Assembly: GCF_946482535.1 (NCBI RefSeq)
Contig: NZ_CAMLRU010000063.1
Coordinates: forward strand, 1-13,661
Reading direction: 5' to 3'
Origin: an uncultured Flavobacterium sp.
Lineage (GTDB): Bacteria; Bacteroidota; Bacteroidia; Flavobacteriales; Flavobacteriaceae
DNA length: 13,661 bases
A model generated the notes under the pieces. The model did no database searches. It saw nothing but the letters and a program-made list of their open reading frames with translations, and had not been told where the DNA came from. Position 1 is the stretch's first letter. Each line of letters opens with the position of its first letter. A program made the translations under genes and the position numbers. Of the stretch, positions 1 through 5,857 are shown in pieces.

Positions 1-596
1 GTTGGCTCATCCAATAACAATACATCAGGTTGTTGCAATAACAAACGACACAAAGCCACACGACGTTTTTCTCCACCGGATAAATGCTTGATTGGTGTAT
101 CACCTTCCGGTGTTCGCAACGCATCCATAGCGACTTCTAACTTATTGTCTATTTCCCAAGCTCCGGCAGCGTCAATCTTGTCTTGAAGATCGGCTTGTCT
201 GTCCATCAGTTTTTGCATCTTATCAGCATCTTCATAAACTTCAGGCAAACCAAACATATCGTTGATTTTGTTGAACTCATCCAAAATAGCCATGGTTTCG
301 GCAACGCCTTCGCGTACTATCTCAATTACCGTTTTGGTATCGTCTAATTGTGGTTCTTGTTCTAAATAGCCAACAGTATAACCCGGTTGAAAAACCACAT
401 CGCCTTGGTAGTTTTTATCCACTCCGGCAATAATTTTCAACAACGAAGATTTACCTGAACCGTTAAGACCCAAGATACCGATTTTGGCTCCGTAGAAGAA
501 ACTCAAATAGATGTTTTTTAAGACTTGTTTATCACTTCCTTGATATGATTTACTCAAGCGTTGCATTGAGAAAATCACTTTCTTATCATCTGACAT
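1..596 (-). CDS. ettA: ABC-F ATPase EttA (energy-dependent translational throttle), N-terminal part, cut by window edge
   Basis: The start codon is at 596 and the frame runs off the left edge, leaving 198 complete codons of a protein normally about 560 residues long. The visible part is the first nucleotide-binding domain: Walker A GLNGSGKS at residues 43-50, the ABC signature LSGGEKR at 172-178, and Walker B ending in DEP at 196-198 where the sequence stops. There is no membrane segment, as expected for the soluble ABC-F class. Residues about 90-140 form the charged, helical arm insertion seen in EttA. In this family the protein binds the ribosomal E site and gates the first elongation cycles according to the ATP/ADP ratio. 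The assignment to EttA rather than another ABC-F member rests on the N-terminal opening and the GYLEQEP stretch, which match remembered EttA sequences. The second ATPase domain, which would confirm it, is outside the window. Confidence 0.88.
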   Translation of the reverse strand, partial: MSDDKKVIFSMQRLSKSYQGSDKQVLKNIYLSFFYGAKIGILGLNGSGKSSLLKIIAGVDKNYQGDVVFQPGYTVGYLEQEPQLDDTKTVIEIVREGVAETMAILDEFNKINDMFGLPEVYEDADKMQKLMDRQADLQDKIDAAGAWEIDNKLEVAMDALRTPEGDTPIKHLSGGEKRRVALCRLLLQQPDVLLLDEP

Positions 597-604
597 AATT
601 TATT

Positions 605-632
605 TTAGATTTTAAATATTAGATTTTAAATG
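605..632. repeat. AT-rich 14-bp tandem repeat upstream of ettA
   Basis: TTAGATTTTAAATA at 605-618 is followed at once by TTAGATTTTAAATG at 619-632, a tandem duplication of 14 bp that can also be read as alternating 7-mers. It lies in the ettA 5' leader. No inverted arm faces it, unlike the other spacer repeats here, and low complexity makes it weaker evidence. Confidence 0.6.
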
Positions 633-676
633 TTTGCTATCCAATCTGCCTTGCTGACAGAATATCGGATACTGTT

Positions 677-859
677 TTATACTCTTCCTTTGAGCGAGCT
701 GAACACCCAAGCATTGGCTAAGAAACCAACACCTACTGCACCAAATCCCCAACCGGCTGTTTCATCATATCTAAAAGCACCCAAAGCGATTAGCAGTAAT
801 CCCATGATTATCATTATGAAAGTAGCCCAGCCCAGGACTGTATTTTTATTCATTGCCAT
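677..859 (-). CDS. Small two-helix membrane protein (60 aa), uncharacterised
   Basis: This short gene encodes two hydrophobic segments, about residues 8-28 (with the stretch FIMIIMGLLLIALGAF) and 38-54 (GFGAVGVGFLANAWVF). A short polar FRYDETAGW link joins them, and the ends are basic (MNKN and SLKGR). That is the pattern of a small inner-membrane hairpin. I believe this family is widespread in Flavobacteriia and named in RefSeq as a CAL67264-family membrane protein, but that name is from memory. Function is unknown. The start could be the ATG at 859 or the one at 853; the second gives MNKNTVLGW and matches the form I recall. A consensus-like -7 element lies 28-35 bp upstream, which supports it as a real transcribed gene. 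It is co-directional with ettA, 80 bp before it. Confidence 0.75.
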   Translation of the reverse strand: MAMNKNTVLGWATFIMIIMGLLLIALGAFRYDETAGWGFGAVGVGFLANAWVFSSLKGRV

Positions 860-886
860 AAATAGTGGTATTTAATTTCAGGAGAG

Positions 887-894
887 CAAATTTA
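887..894 (-). promoter_or_regulatory. Flavobacterial -7 promoter element for the 60-aa membrane protein
   Basis: On the minus strand this reads TAAATTTG, a perfect match to TAnnTTTG. Transcription would begin near 880, giving a leader of about 20-28 nt. No TTG is found at the expected -33 distance, so only half of the consensus is present. Confidence 0.5.
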
Positions 895-916
895 GATAAA
901 AAATGTGAGTTAAAAA

Positions 917-979
917 AGGGATAAGGGATTAGGAAAAAGGGATAAGAAAAATAAAATATCCCCATGCCTTTTTCCTAAT
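917..979. repeat. Heptamer tandem repeat with inverted arm, 3' of the amidohydrolase
   Basis: On the plus strand, units of 7 bp follow without gaps: AGGGATA (917), AGGGATT (924), AGGAAAA (931), AGGGATA (938). The facing arm at 957-979 contains the reverse complement. ATTAGGAAAAAGG at 928-940 is perfectly inverted at 967-979, and GGGATA at 939-944 is inverted at 957-962, so the two pairings slightly compete. The far arm overlaps the stop codon of the amidohydrolase gene (975-977). As RNA from either strand it could fold and might act as a 3' end structure for that gene, but no clean U-tract follows. Confidence 0.75.
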
Positions 980-2261
980 TACTTTTATAAATTACACCGT
1001 CTTTCATCACAAATACTACATTCAGTACAGTACTAACTTCCTGTGTAGGATCAAGTTCTGTGGCAATGATATCGGCTAGAAATCCGGGTTCTAAAACGCC
1101 TATTTTTTTATCCATTTCCAACAACATGGCATTGGTAATGGTTGCAGACTGAATGGCTTCCATTGCAGGCATTCCGGCTTCGGTCATGTAAATAAACTCT
1201 TTGGCATTGAGACCATGTTGAAAAACTCCGGCGTCGGTTCCAAAAGCAATGGGCACGCCTTTTTTATAAGCTTTGGCAAATGTCCCTTGAATTCTTGGTC
1301 CGATGGCCAGCGCCTTAGGCACTACAACAGCCGGATAATAATTGTCTTTCTTGGCATTTTCTTCAACTGTTTTACCCGCAGTTATGGTGGGCACTAAATA
1401 GCAATTGTATTTGATCATTAAATCCATAGTCGCCTCACTCATTTCAGTACCGTGTTCAATGGTTTTTACTCCGCCTTTAACGGCTCTTTGCATCCCTTCG
1501 TCACCGTGTGCATGGGCAGCAACTTTCATTCCGTAATCTTTGGCTGTGCTTACAATAGCTTCTACTTCTTCTTGAGTGAATTGTGGATTTCCACTGCTTT
1601 TGGCCACACTTAAAACACCTCCTGTAGCGGTAATTTTAATCCAATCGGCACCATTTTTATAGCGTTGGCGAACGGCTTGCTTGGCATCTTCTACACTATT
1701 CACCACGCCTTCTTTTGGTCCGGGATTACCCATTAAATCTTTTCGATAACCATTAGTTGGGTCAGCATGACCTCCGGTAGAAGCCAGTGATTTTTCTGCG
1801 GTAAAAATTCTTGGTCCGGTCACTTTTCCATTGTTGATTGCATTTCGCAAAGCAACATTAACTCCGGTTCCGCCTAAATCTCTAACCGTTGTAAAACCGC
1901 TCATTAAAGTTGTTTTGGCAAAACCTTCGGCATTGTAGGCAATATCAGCTTCATTCAAAGTGAATTCTTCCAAATAAATTGTCGGACTGGTTTGCTCTTC
2001 TAAATGCACATGCATGTCAATCCAACCAGGCATCACCGTTTTGGTTTTTAAATCGATAACTTTTACATTAGCCTCTGTGGGATTGAGAAAACCGTCTTCA
2101 ACACTTTTAATAGTTTTTCCGGAAACTACTATGGTTTTATTGGTCAATACTTTTCCTTTTCGGGTATCGATTAGTTTACCGCAATGGATATAAGTTTCTT
2201 GGGCAAAGAGAATTGAAGTAATGAATAGAGAAACAAAGAGTACTATTTTTTTCATCGGCAT
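975..2261 (-). CDS. Secreted metal-dependent amidohydrolase (imidazolonepropionase/Xaa-Pro dipeptidase-like)
   Basis: A 428-residue protein of the amidohydrolase superfamily. A signal peptide (KKIVLFVSLFITSILFA) ends at about residue 20 before QETY, so the enzyme is probably periplasmic or secreted. Metal-site features appear in order: DMHVH at 82-86 (H84, H86), a lysine in WIKITATGG at 207-215 (K209, probably the carboxylated bridging lysine), AHAHG at 249-253, IEHG at 268-271 (H270) and FGTDAG at 340-345 (D343). This set fits the binuclear group that includes prolidase-like and N-acyl amino acid hydrolysing enzymes; the true substrate cannot be read from sequence. The start could be M1 or M3, two codons apart. 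It lies 43 bp downstream of holA in the same direction and may be co-transcribed. No nearby genes point to a specific pathway. Confidence 0.9.
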   Translation of the reverse strand: MPMKKIVLFVSLFITSILFAQETYIHCGKLIDTRKGKVLTNKTIVVSGKTIKSVEDGFLNPTEANVKVIDLKTKTVMPGWIDMHVHLEEQTSPTIYLEEFTLNEADIAYNAEGFAKTTLMSGFTTVRDLGGTGVNVALRNAINNGKVTGPRIFTAEKSLASTGGHADPTNGYRKDLMGNPGPKEGVVNSVEDAKQAVRQRYKNGADWIKITATGGVLSVAKSSGNPQFTQEEVEAIVSTAKDYGMKVAAHAHGDEGMQRAVKGGVKTIEHGTEMSEATMDLMIKYNCYLVPTITAGKTVEENAKKDNYYPAVVVPKALAIGPRIQGTFAKAYKKGVPIAFGTDAGVFQHGLNAKEFIYMTEAGMPAMEAIQSATITNAMLLEMDKKIGVLEPGFLADIIATELDPTQEVSTVLNVVFVMKDGVIYKSN

Positions 2262-2304
2262 AAAATTTAGACTGATAAAGATAGTAATTTTTAGAAGACA
2301 GTCA

Positions 2305-3309
2305 CTATCTGAAAATGGCGGTCAACATTTCTTTGTATAAATCGGCATCCTCAAGATTGGCAGCGCCAACACCTTTGCTCTTGATGTCAATCTCTCGCAA
2401 GTTGGCTACGATGCCGCTTACTTTTCGCATCGGATAATTCTTGGCTGCACCGATATAGTCATTGACGAAAAACGGATTTACCTTTAACACTTTGGCTACA
2501 TTGCCCGGAGATTTATCTTTGAGACCATGATACTGTAGTAAAGCGGAAAAAAATGAAAAGACCTGTCCATTCACCACAACCATTGGGTTTTCTTTTTTGT
2601 TATTGGCAAAATAATGGGCAATTTGATACGCTTTCAACTGGTTCTTATCACCGATGGCTTTTCGAAATTCAAAAATATTGAAGTCCTTGCTAAAACCGAT
2701 GTTTTCCTCAATGTGATGAGGCGTTATGGTGCTGCCTTTGGGCAAAATAATCTCAAGTTTGTTTAGCTCGTTGGCAATTCGGCTTAAATCATTGCCTAAA
2801 AAAGCCACCAACATGGCATTGGCTTTGGGTTCAATATCATAACCTCTACCTTGTAAAACTCTGTTGATCCATTGACCGACTTGGTTTTCGTACATCTTTT
2901 TACTTTCGTAAACCAAACCGTGTTTGTCTAAAGTCTTGGTTATTTTCTTTCTCTTATCAAGGGTTTTGTATTTGTAAGCGAATACCAAAACTGTAGTCAT
3001 TTGCGGATTTTCGGCATAAGGTTCTAATTTGTCTATGCTTTTGGCCAAATCTTGTGCTTCTTTCACAATCACCACTTGACGTTCGGCCATCATCGGATAG
3101 CGCTTGGCATTGGAAACTATATCTTCAATAGTAGTATCTCTACCGTAAAGCACCATTTGATTGAATCCTTTTTCATCTTCGGTTAAAAGATTTTGTTCCA
3201 AATATTCTGTAATACGGTCAATGTAATAAGGTTCTTCACCCATTAAAAAATAGATTGGCTTTATTTTTCCGGCTTTGATGTCGTTGATTATCTTAACTAC
3301 TTCGTCCAT
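2305..3309 (-). CDS. holA: DNA polymerase III subunit delta
   Basis: A 334-residue protein of the expected length for HolA (about 340). The N-terminus has the family's degenerate P-loop region, PIYFLMGEEPYYI at about 18-30, which lacks a working Walker A, as is usual for delta. The middle region carries the NDLSRIANELNKLEI segment (about 168-182) typical of the lid domain. The C-terminal third is helical and corresponds to the collar domain. Delta is the clamp-loader subunit that opens the beta sliding clamp. The gene diverges from the HsdR-N-like gene across an 87-bp spacer filled by the 3318-3376 repeat hairpin. A clear -7 promoter element for holA was not found there; the nearest match, TATTTTG, is one base short of the consensus. 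Confidence 0.93.
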   Translation of the reverse strand: MDEVVKIINDIKAGKIKPIYFLMGEEPYYIDRITEYLEQNLLTEDEKGFNQMVLYGRDTTIEDIVSNAKRYPMMAERQVVIVKEAQDLAKSIDKLEPYAENPQMTTVLVFAYKYKTLDKRKKITKTLDKHGLVYESKKMYENQVGQWINRVLQGRGYDIEPKANAMLVAFLGNDLSRIANELNKLEIILPKGSTITPHHIEENIGFSKDFNIFEFRKAIGDKNQLKAYQIAHYFANNKKENPMVVVNGQVFSFFSALLQYHGLKDKSPGNVAKVLKVNPFFVNDYIGAAKNYPMRKVSGIVANLREIDIKSKGVGAANLEDADLYKEMLTAIFR

Positions 3310-3317
3310 TTACTTTG

Positions 3318-3376
3318 GTTTAAAGTTTCAGGTTTCAAGTTGCATGTTGAAAAACTTGGAACTTGAAACTTGAAAC
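3318..3376. repeat. Heptamer repeats forming a 24-bp inverted repeat between divergent genes
   Basis: Five gapless 7-bp units run inwards from 3318: GTTTAAA, GTTTCAG, GTTTCAA, GTTGCAT, GTTGAAA. From 3353 the reverse-complement units run out: AACTTGG, AACTTGA, AACTTGA, AAC. The arms 3325-3348 and 3353-3376 pair at 21 of 24 positions around a 4-nt loop (GAAA); one of the three differences becomes a G-U pair in plus-strand RNA. The element fills most of the spacer between holA and the HsdR-N-like gene and supplies the TTG of a candidate promoter. Confidence 0.85.
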
Positions 3377-3392
3377 AAAATAACTATTTTTG
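3363..3392 (+). promoter_or_regulatory. Candidate promoter for the HsdR-N-like gene, overlapping the repeat
   Basis: TTG at 3363-3365, a 19-bp spacer, then TATTTTTG at 3385-3392 match the flavobacterial TTG/TAnnTTTG promoter. Transcription would begin at about 3397-3399, on or next to the ATG at 3397, so the message would be leaderless or nearly so. The TTG is part of a heptamer unit of the adjacent inverted repeat. Confidence 0.55.
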
Positions 3393-3396
3393 CGCT

Positions 3397-3846
3397 ATGC
3401 AAAACCTCAACTTTCCTACTTATTCGTTTCGCTTCAAAAATAGTGAAAATAAAGTGTCTATTTTTGATGATATCAGGAAAAAGTTTATCATTCTCACACC
3501 CGAAGAATGGGTCCGACAACACACGGTTCAGTTTTTATTACAAGAAAAAAAATACCCGAAGTCTTACCTCAACGTAGAAAAATTAATTACGATTAACGAT
3601 ATAAGTAAGCGATACGATATTGTTGTTTTTCAGCCGAATGGAGAAATATTTTTACTGATTGAATGCAAAGCACCCGAAGTTACTATTACTCAAAAAACCT
3701 TTGACCAAATTGCCCGATACAACCTCAAATTAAACGCCAAATATCTGATGGTAACCAACGGACTAAATCATTACTTTTGTCAAATGGACTTTGAAAAAGA
3801 ACAATATATATTCTTGAAAGAGTTACCAAATTTTACAAACAAATAG
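3397..3846 (+). CDS. Small PD-(D/E)xK protein, type I restriction HsdR N-terminal domain-like
   Basis: A 149-residue stand-alone protein. The fold signature is visible as RYDIVVF at 72-78 (D74), then FLLIECKAPEV at 85-95 (E89 and K91 of the ExK pair), then FDQIARYN at 102-109. This order (D, ExK, Q-containing helix) is that of the nuclease domain at the start of HsdR. A methylase (hsdM), specificity gene (hsdS) or helicase motor is absent from both the protein and its neighbours, so it is not a type I restriction system. Single-domain proteins of this kind occur next to housekeeping genes in many Flavobacteriia and their role is unknown. An in-frame ATG exists at 3370, but the ATG at 3397 is preferred. 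It gives the conserved-looking MQNLNFPTYSFRFK start and lies just after the promoter, whereas 3370 is inside the repeat. The glycosyltransferase gene follows after 3 nt. Confidence 0.8.
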   Translation: MQNLNFPTYSFRFKNSENKVSIFDDIRKKFIILTPEEWVRQHTVQFLLQEKKYPKSYLNVEKLITINDISKRYDIVVFQPNGEIFLLIECKAPEVTITQKTFDQIARYNLKLNAKYLMVTNGLNHYFCQMDFEKEQYIFLKELPNFTNK

Positions 3847-3849
3847 CCC

Positions 3850-4839
3850 TTGAAAAAAATAGCTGTAGTCATCTTGAATTGGAATGGAGCCAAACTGTTG
3901 GAGCAGTTCTTGCCTTCCATTGTTGCTTATTCCGAAGAAGCTAAAGTATATGTTGCCGATAACGCTTCGACTGATGATTCGATTGAAGTGATTAAAACTA
4001 AATTTCCTCAAGTGTCTATCATTCAAAATGATGGAAATTATGGTTTTGCTCATGGCTATAACGTGGCTTTACAACAAGTGGAAGAAGACTATTATGCCTT
4101 AGTGAATTCGGATATTGAAGTAACCGAAAACTGGCTTGCTCCTATCCTATCCATTTTTGACAATGAACCTAACATTGGTATCATCCAACCCAAAATTTTA
4201 GATTATAAAAACAAAGCCTACTTTGAATATGCCGGTGCTGCCGGTGGTTTTATAGACCAATACGGTTATCCATATTGTCGAGGGCGAATTTTTGAAACCA
4301 TAGAAAAAGACAACGGTCAATACGATGATGAAACAGAAATCTTTTGGGCCAGTGGTGCGTGTTTGTTTATTCGTAAAGACATTTACCGAACGTTAAACGG
4401 ATTTGACGGCGATTTTTTTGCGCATCAGGAAGAAATTGATTTGTGCTGGCGCGCTTTTAATTTGGGCTACAAAGCCAAATATACTTCGAAATCAGTTGTT
4501 TATCACGTTGGAGGCGCGACATTAAACGAAAGCAATCCGAGGAAGACTTTCTTGAATTTCAGAAATTCGCTGTTGATGTTGGTTAAGAATTTACCCGAAG
4601 GCAAGCTGTTTCCCATCATCTTTGCCCGACTTTGCTTAGATGGTTTGGCGGGAATTCAATTTATTTTTAAAGGAAAATTTGCGCATTGTTGGGCCATTAT
4701 CAAAGCGCATTTTGAGTTTTATCATTTGATAAACAGAAACTTAAAAAAACGTAGCGCTGTAAACTCTGAAAACTATTATCATTCCAAAAGTATTGTATAC
4801 CGCTACTTCATCAAGAACGGCACCGTTTTTGAGCCTTGA
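3850..4839 (+). CDS. Family 2 glycosyltransferase with TTG start
   Basis: A 329-residue GT-A fold enzyme of the rhamnosyltransferase-like GT2 type. The opening strand and nucleotide-binding loop read AVVILNWNG at 5-13, followed by VADNASTDDS at 35-44. The metal-binding DxD-like motif is NSDIE at 86-90, ASGACLFIRK is at 167-176, and the acceptor/catalytic region HQEEIDLCWR is at 192-201. The C-terminal 100 residues are hydrophobic to basic and may lie on the membrane. It would transfer a sugar from a nucleotide-sugar donor to a surface glycan; donor and acceptor are unknown and no glycan cluster surrounds it. The start is TTG at 3850: no ATG lies nearby in frame, and the family's beta-1 strand begins only five codons in. 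The 3-nt gap after the HsdR-N-like gene suggests coupled translation. Confidence 0.88.
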   Translation: MKKIAVVILNWNGAKLLEQFLPSIVAYSEEAKVYVADNASTDDSIEVIKTKFPQVSIIQNDGNYGFAHGYNVALQQVEEDYYALVNSDIEVTENWLAPILSIFDNEPNIGIIQPKILDYKNKAYFEYAGAAGGFIDQYGYPYCRGRIFETIEKDNGQYDDETEIFWASGACLFIRKDIYRTLNGFDGDFFAHQEEIDLCWRAFNLGYKAKYTSKSVVYHVGGATLNESNPRKTFLNFRNSLLMLVKNLPEGKLFPIIFARLCLDGLAGIQFIFKGKFAHCWAIIKAHFEFYHLINRNLKKRSAVNSENYYHSKSIVYRYFIKNGTVFEP

Positions 4840-4891
4840 TTTTTAACAAGAGTTTATCATTCCTTGAAACTCGTCACATTTAAAATAATCG

Positions 4892-4899
4892 TATTTTTG
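4892..4899 (+). promoter_or_regulatory. -7 promoter element for the OmpA-family lipoprotein
   Basis: TATTTTTG matches TAnnTTTG. The predicted start of transcription is near 4905, giving a leader of about 17 nt before the ATG at 4922. The nearest upstream TTG (4864-4866) is 25 bp away, more than the usual 17-23, so the -33 element is weak or absent. Confidence 0.5.
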
Positions 4900-4921
4900 T
4901 TAAAATTTTAATCAAACATTT

Positions 4922-5758
4922 ATGAGAAAAGTAATTTTTGCCCTTTCGTTAGTTACTTTAACGTTGACTTCTTGCGGAACTAAGAAAAAAATTGCGGCTT
5001 TAGAAGCACAAAACAAAGAATGTCAAGACTTATTAAATTCTACTACTGTCAAACTGAATTTGTGTTTATCAGAAAAAGAAGCGCTTTCTAAACAGAATGA
5101 TTACTTAAAACAAAACAATTCCGATTTGATCAATAATCAAAAAGAATTGACTATGCTGACTTCAAAAGGTGCTCAAAACCTTGAGAAATCTTTGGAAAGT
5201 TTGAGAGAGAAAGATTTAAAAATTACCCGTTTACAAGATGCCTTGACCAGAAAAGACAGCGTTACTTTAGCTTTGGTAACCAGTCTGAAAAGTTCTGTAG
5301 GTATTTCCGATCCGGATATTGAAGTAAACGTTGACAAAGGTGTTGTGTTTATTTCGATTGCTGATAAATTGCTTTTCAAAAGCGGCAGTTATGTAGTTAG
5401 CGACAGAGCTAAAGAAGTTTTGGCCAAAGTTGCTAAAGTAATCAACGACAAGCCAACGTTTGAATGTATGGTAGAAGGTCACACCGATAACGTTCCGTTC
5501 ACCGGAAACGCCATTTTAGTAGACAACTGGGATTTGAGTGTTAAACGTTCAACTGCCATCGTTAGAGTATTGACCAAAGATTTAAAAGTAAATCCGAAAC
5601 AATTAATCGCAGCCGGAAGAGGTGAATACATTCCGTTAGTGGAAAACAATACTTCTGAAAACCGTTCCATCAACAGAAGAACCCGCATCGTTATTTTACC
5701 AAAAATCGATGAGTTCTATGAGATGATTGAAAAAGAAATGAAAAACCAAAAGAAATAG
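4922..5758 (+). CDS. OmpA-family outer-membrane lipoprotein with coiled coil
   Basis: A 278-residue protein. A lipoprotein signal peptide ends in the lipobox LTSC, with Cys18 as the lipidated residue. Residues about 22-115 are rich in charged and leucine positions (for example KIAALEAQNKECQDLL and LESLREKDLKITRLQDAL) and probably form a coiled coil. Residues about 145-260 are the OmpA C-terminal peptidoglycan-binding domain: LFKSGSY at 151-157, VEGHTDNVPF at 184-193, the NWDLSVKRS helix at 202-210, GRGEYIPL at 232-239 and the closing ENRSINRRTRI at 246-256. It should tether the outer membrane to peptidoglycan. It has its own -7 element and is followed by a bidirectional terminator. No beta-barrel domain is present, which separates it from classical OmpA. 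Confidence 0.9.
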   Translation: MRKVIFALSLVTLTLTSCGTKKKIAALEAQNKECQDLLNSTTVKLNLCLSEKEALSKQNDYLKQNNSDLINNQKELTMLTSKGAQNLEKSLESLREKDLKITRLQDALTRKDSVTLALVTSLKSSVGISDPDIEVNVDKGVVFISIADKLLFKSGSYVVSDRAKEVLAKVAKVINDKPTFECMVEGHTDNVPFTGNAILVDNWDLSVKRSTAIVRVLTKDLKVNPKQLIAAGRGEYIPLVENNTSENRSINRRTRIVILPKIDEFYEMIEKEMKNQKK

Positions 5759-5762
5759 TAGG

Positions 5763-5857
5763 CAGTGTTCAGTAAGCAGTGTTCAGATAAAAAACGTCCC
5801 GAATTTCGGGATGTTTTTTTATTTATACTATTTACTGCTAACTGAGTACTGAACACT
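5763..5857. repeat. Heptamer repeat arms nested around a terminator, between convergent genes
   Basis: On the left, gapless 7-bp units: CAGTGTT (5763), CAGTAAG (5770), CAGTGTT (5777), CAGATAA (5784). On the right, the facing units step by 7 as well: ACTGCTA (5834), ACTGAGT (5841), ACTGAAC (5848), ACTA (5855). The outermost AGTGTTCAGTA at 5764-5774 is perfectly inverted at 5847-5857. A rho-independent terminator lies inside. The right arm ends in the stop codon of the YciO-like gene, and the left arm begins 4 nt after the stop codon of the lipoprotein gene. Confidence 0.85.
5789..5819. terminator. Bidirectional rho-independent terminator
   Basis: The stem pairs CGTCCCGA (5795-5802) with TTCGGGATG (5805-5813) around a short loop, including one G-T pair. 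It is extended by an A-run on the left and a T-run on the right, so it can work for transcripts from both sides. It serves the convergent OmpA-type and YciO-like genes. Confidence 0.88.

Noticed and set aside
2280..2309. GATAGT...ACTATC inverted repeat at the end of holA
   Set aside because: The stem is six pairs with an 18-nt loop and no U-tract, and it overlaps the holA stop codon; such a match is expected by chance in AT-rich DNA.
3370..3396. Upstream in-frame ATG for the HsdR-N-like protein (nine extra residues)
   Set aside because: It begins inside the repeat hairpin and upstream of the predicted transcription start, and the family-like N-terminus starts at the ATG at 3397.
3397..3846. 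A restriction-modification or defence system
   Set aside because: Only a lone nuclease-fold domain is present. No methylase, specificity subunit, helicase motor or other defence gene is found in the window.
4850..4872. GAGTTT...AAACTC inverted repeat after the glycosyltransferase gene
   Set aside because: Six pairs, an 11-nt loop and no following T-run make it a poor terminator; left unannotated.
5763..5857. A CRISPR array or phage attachment site
   Set aside because: Units are 7 bp with no unique spacers between them, no cas genes occur, and there is no integrase or tRNA gene nearby.
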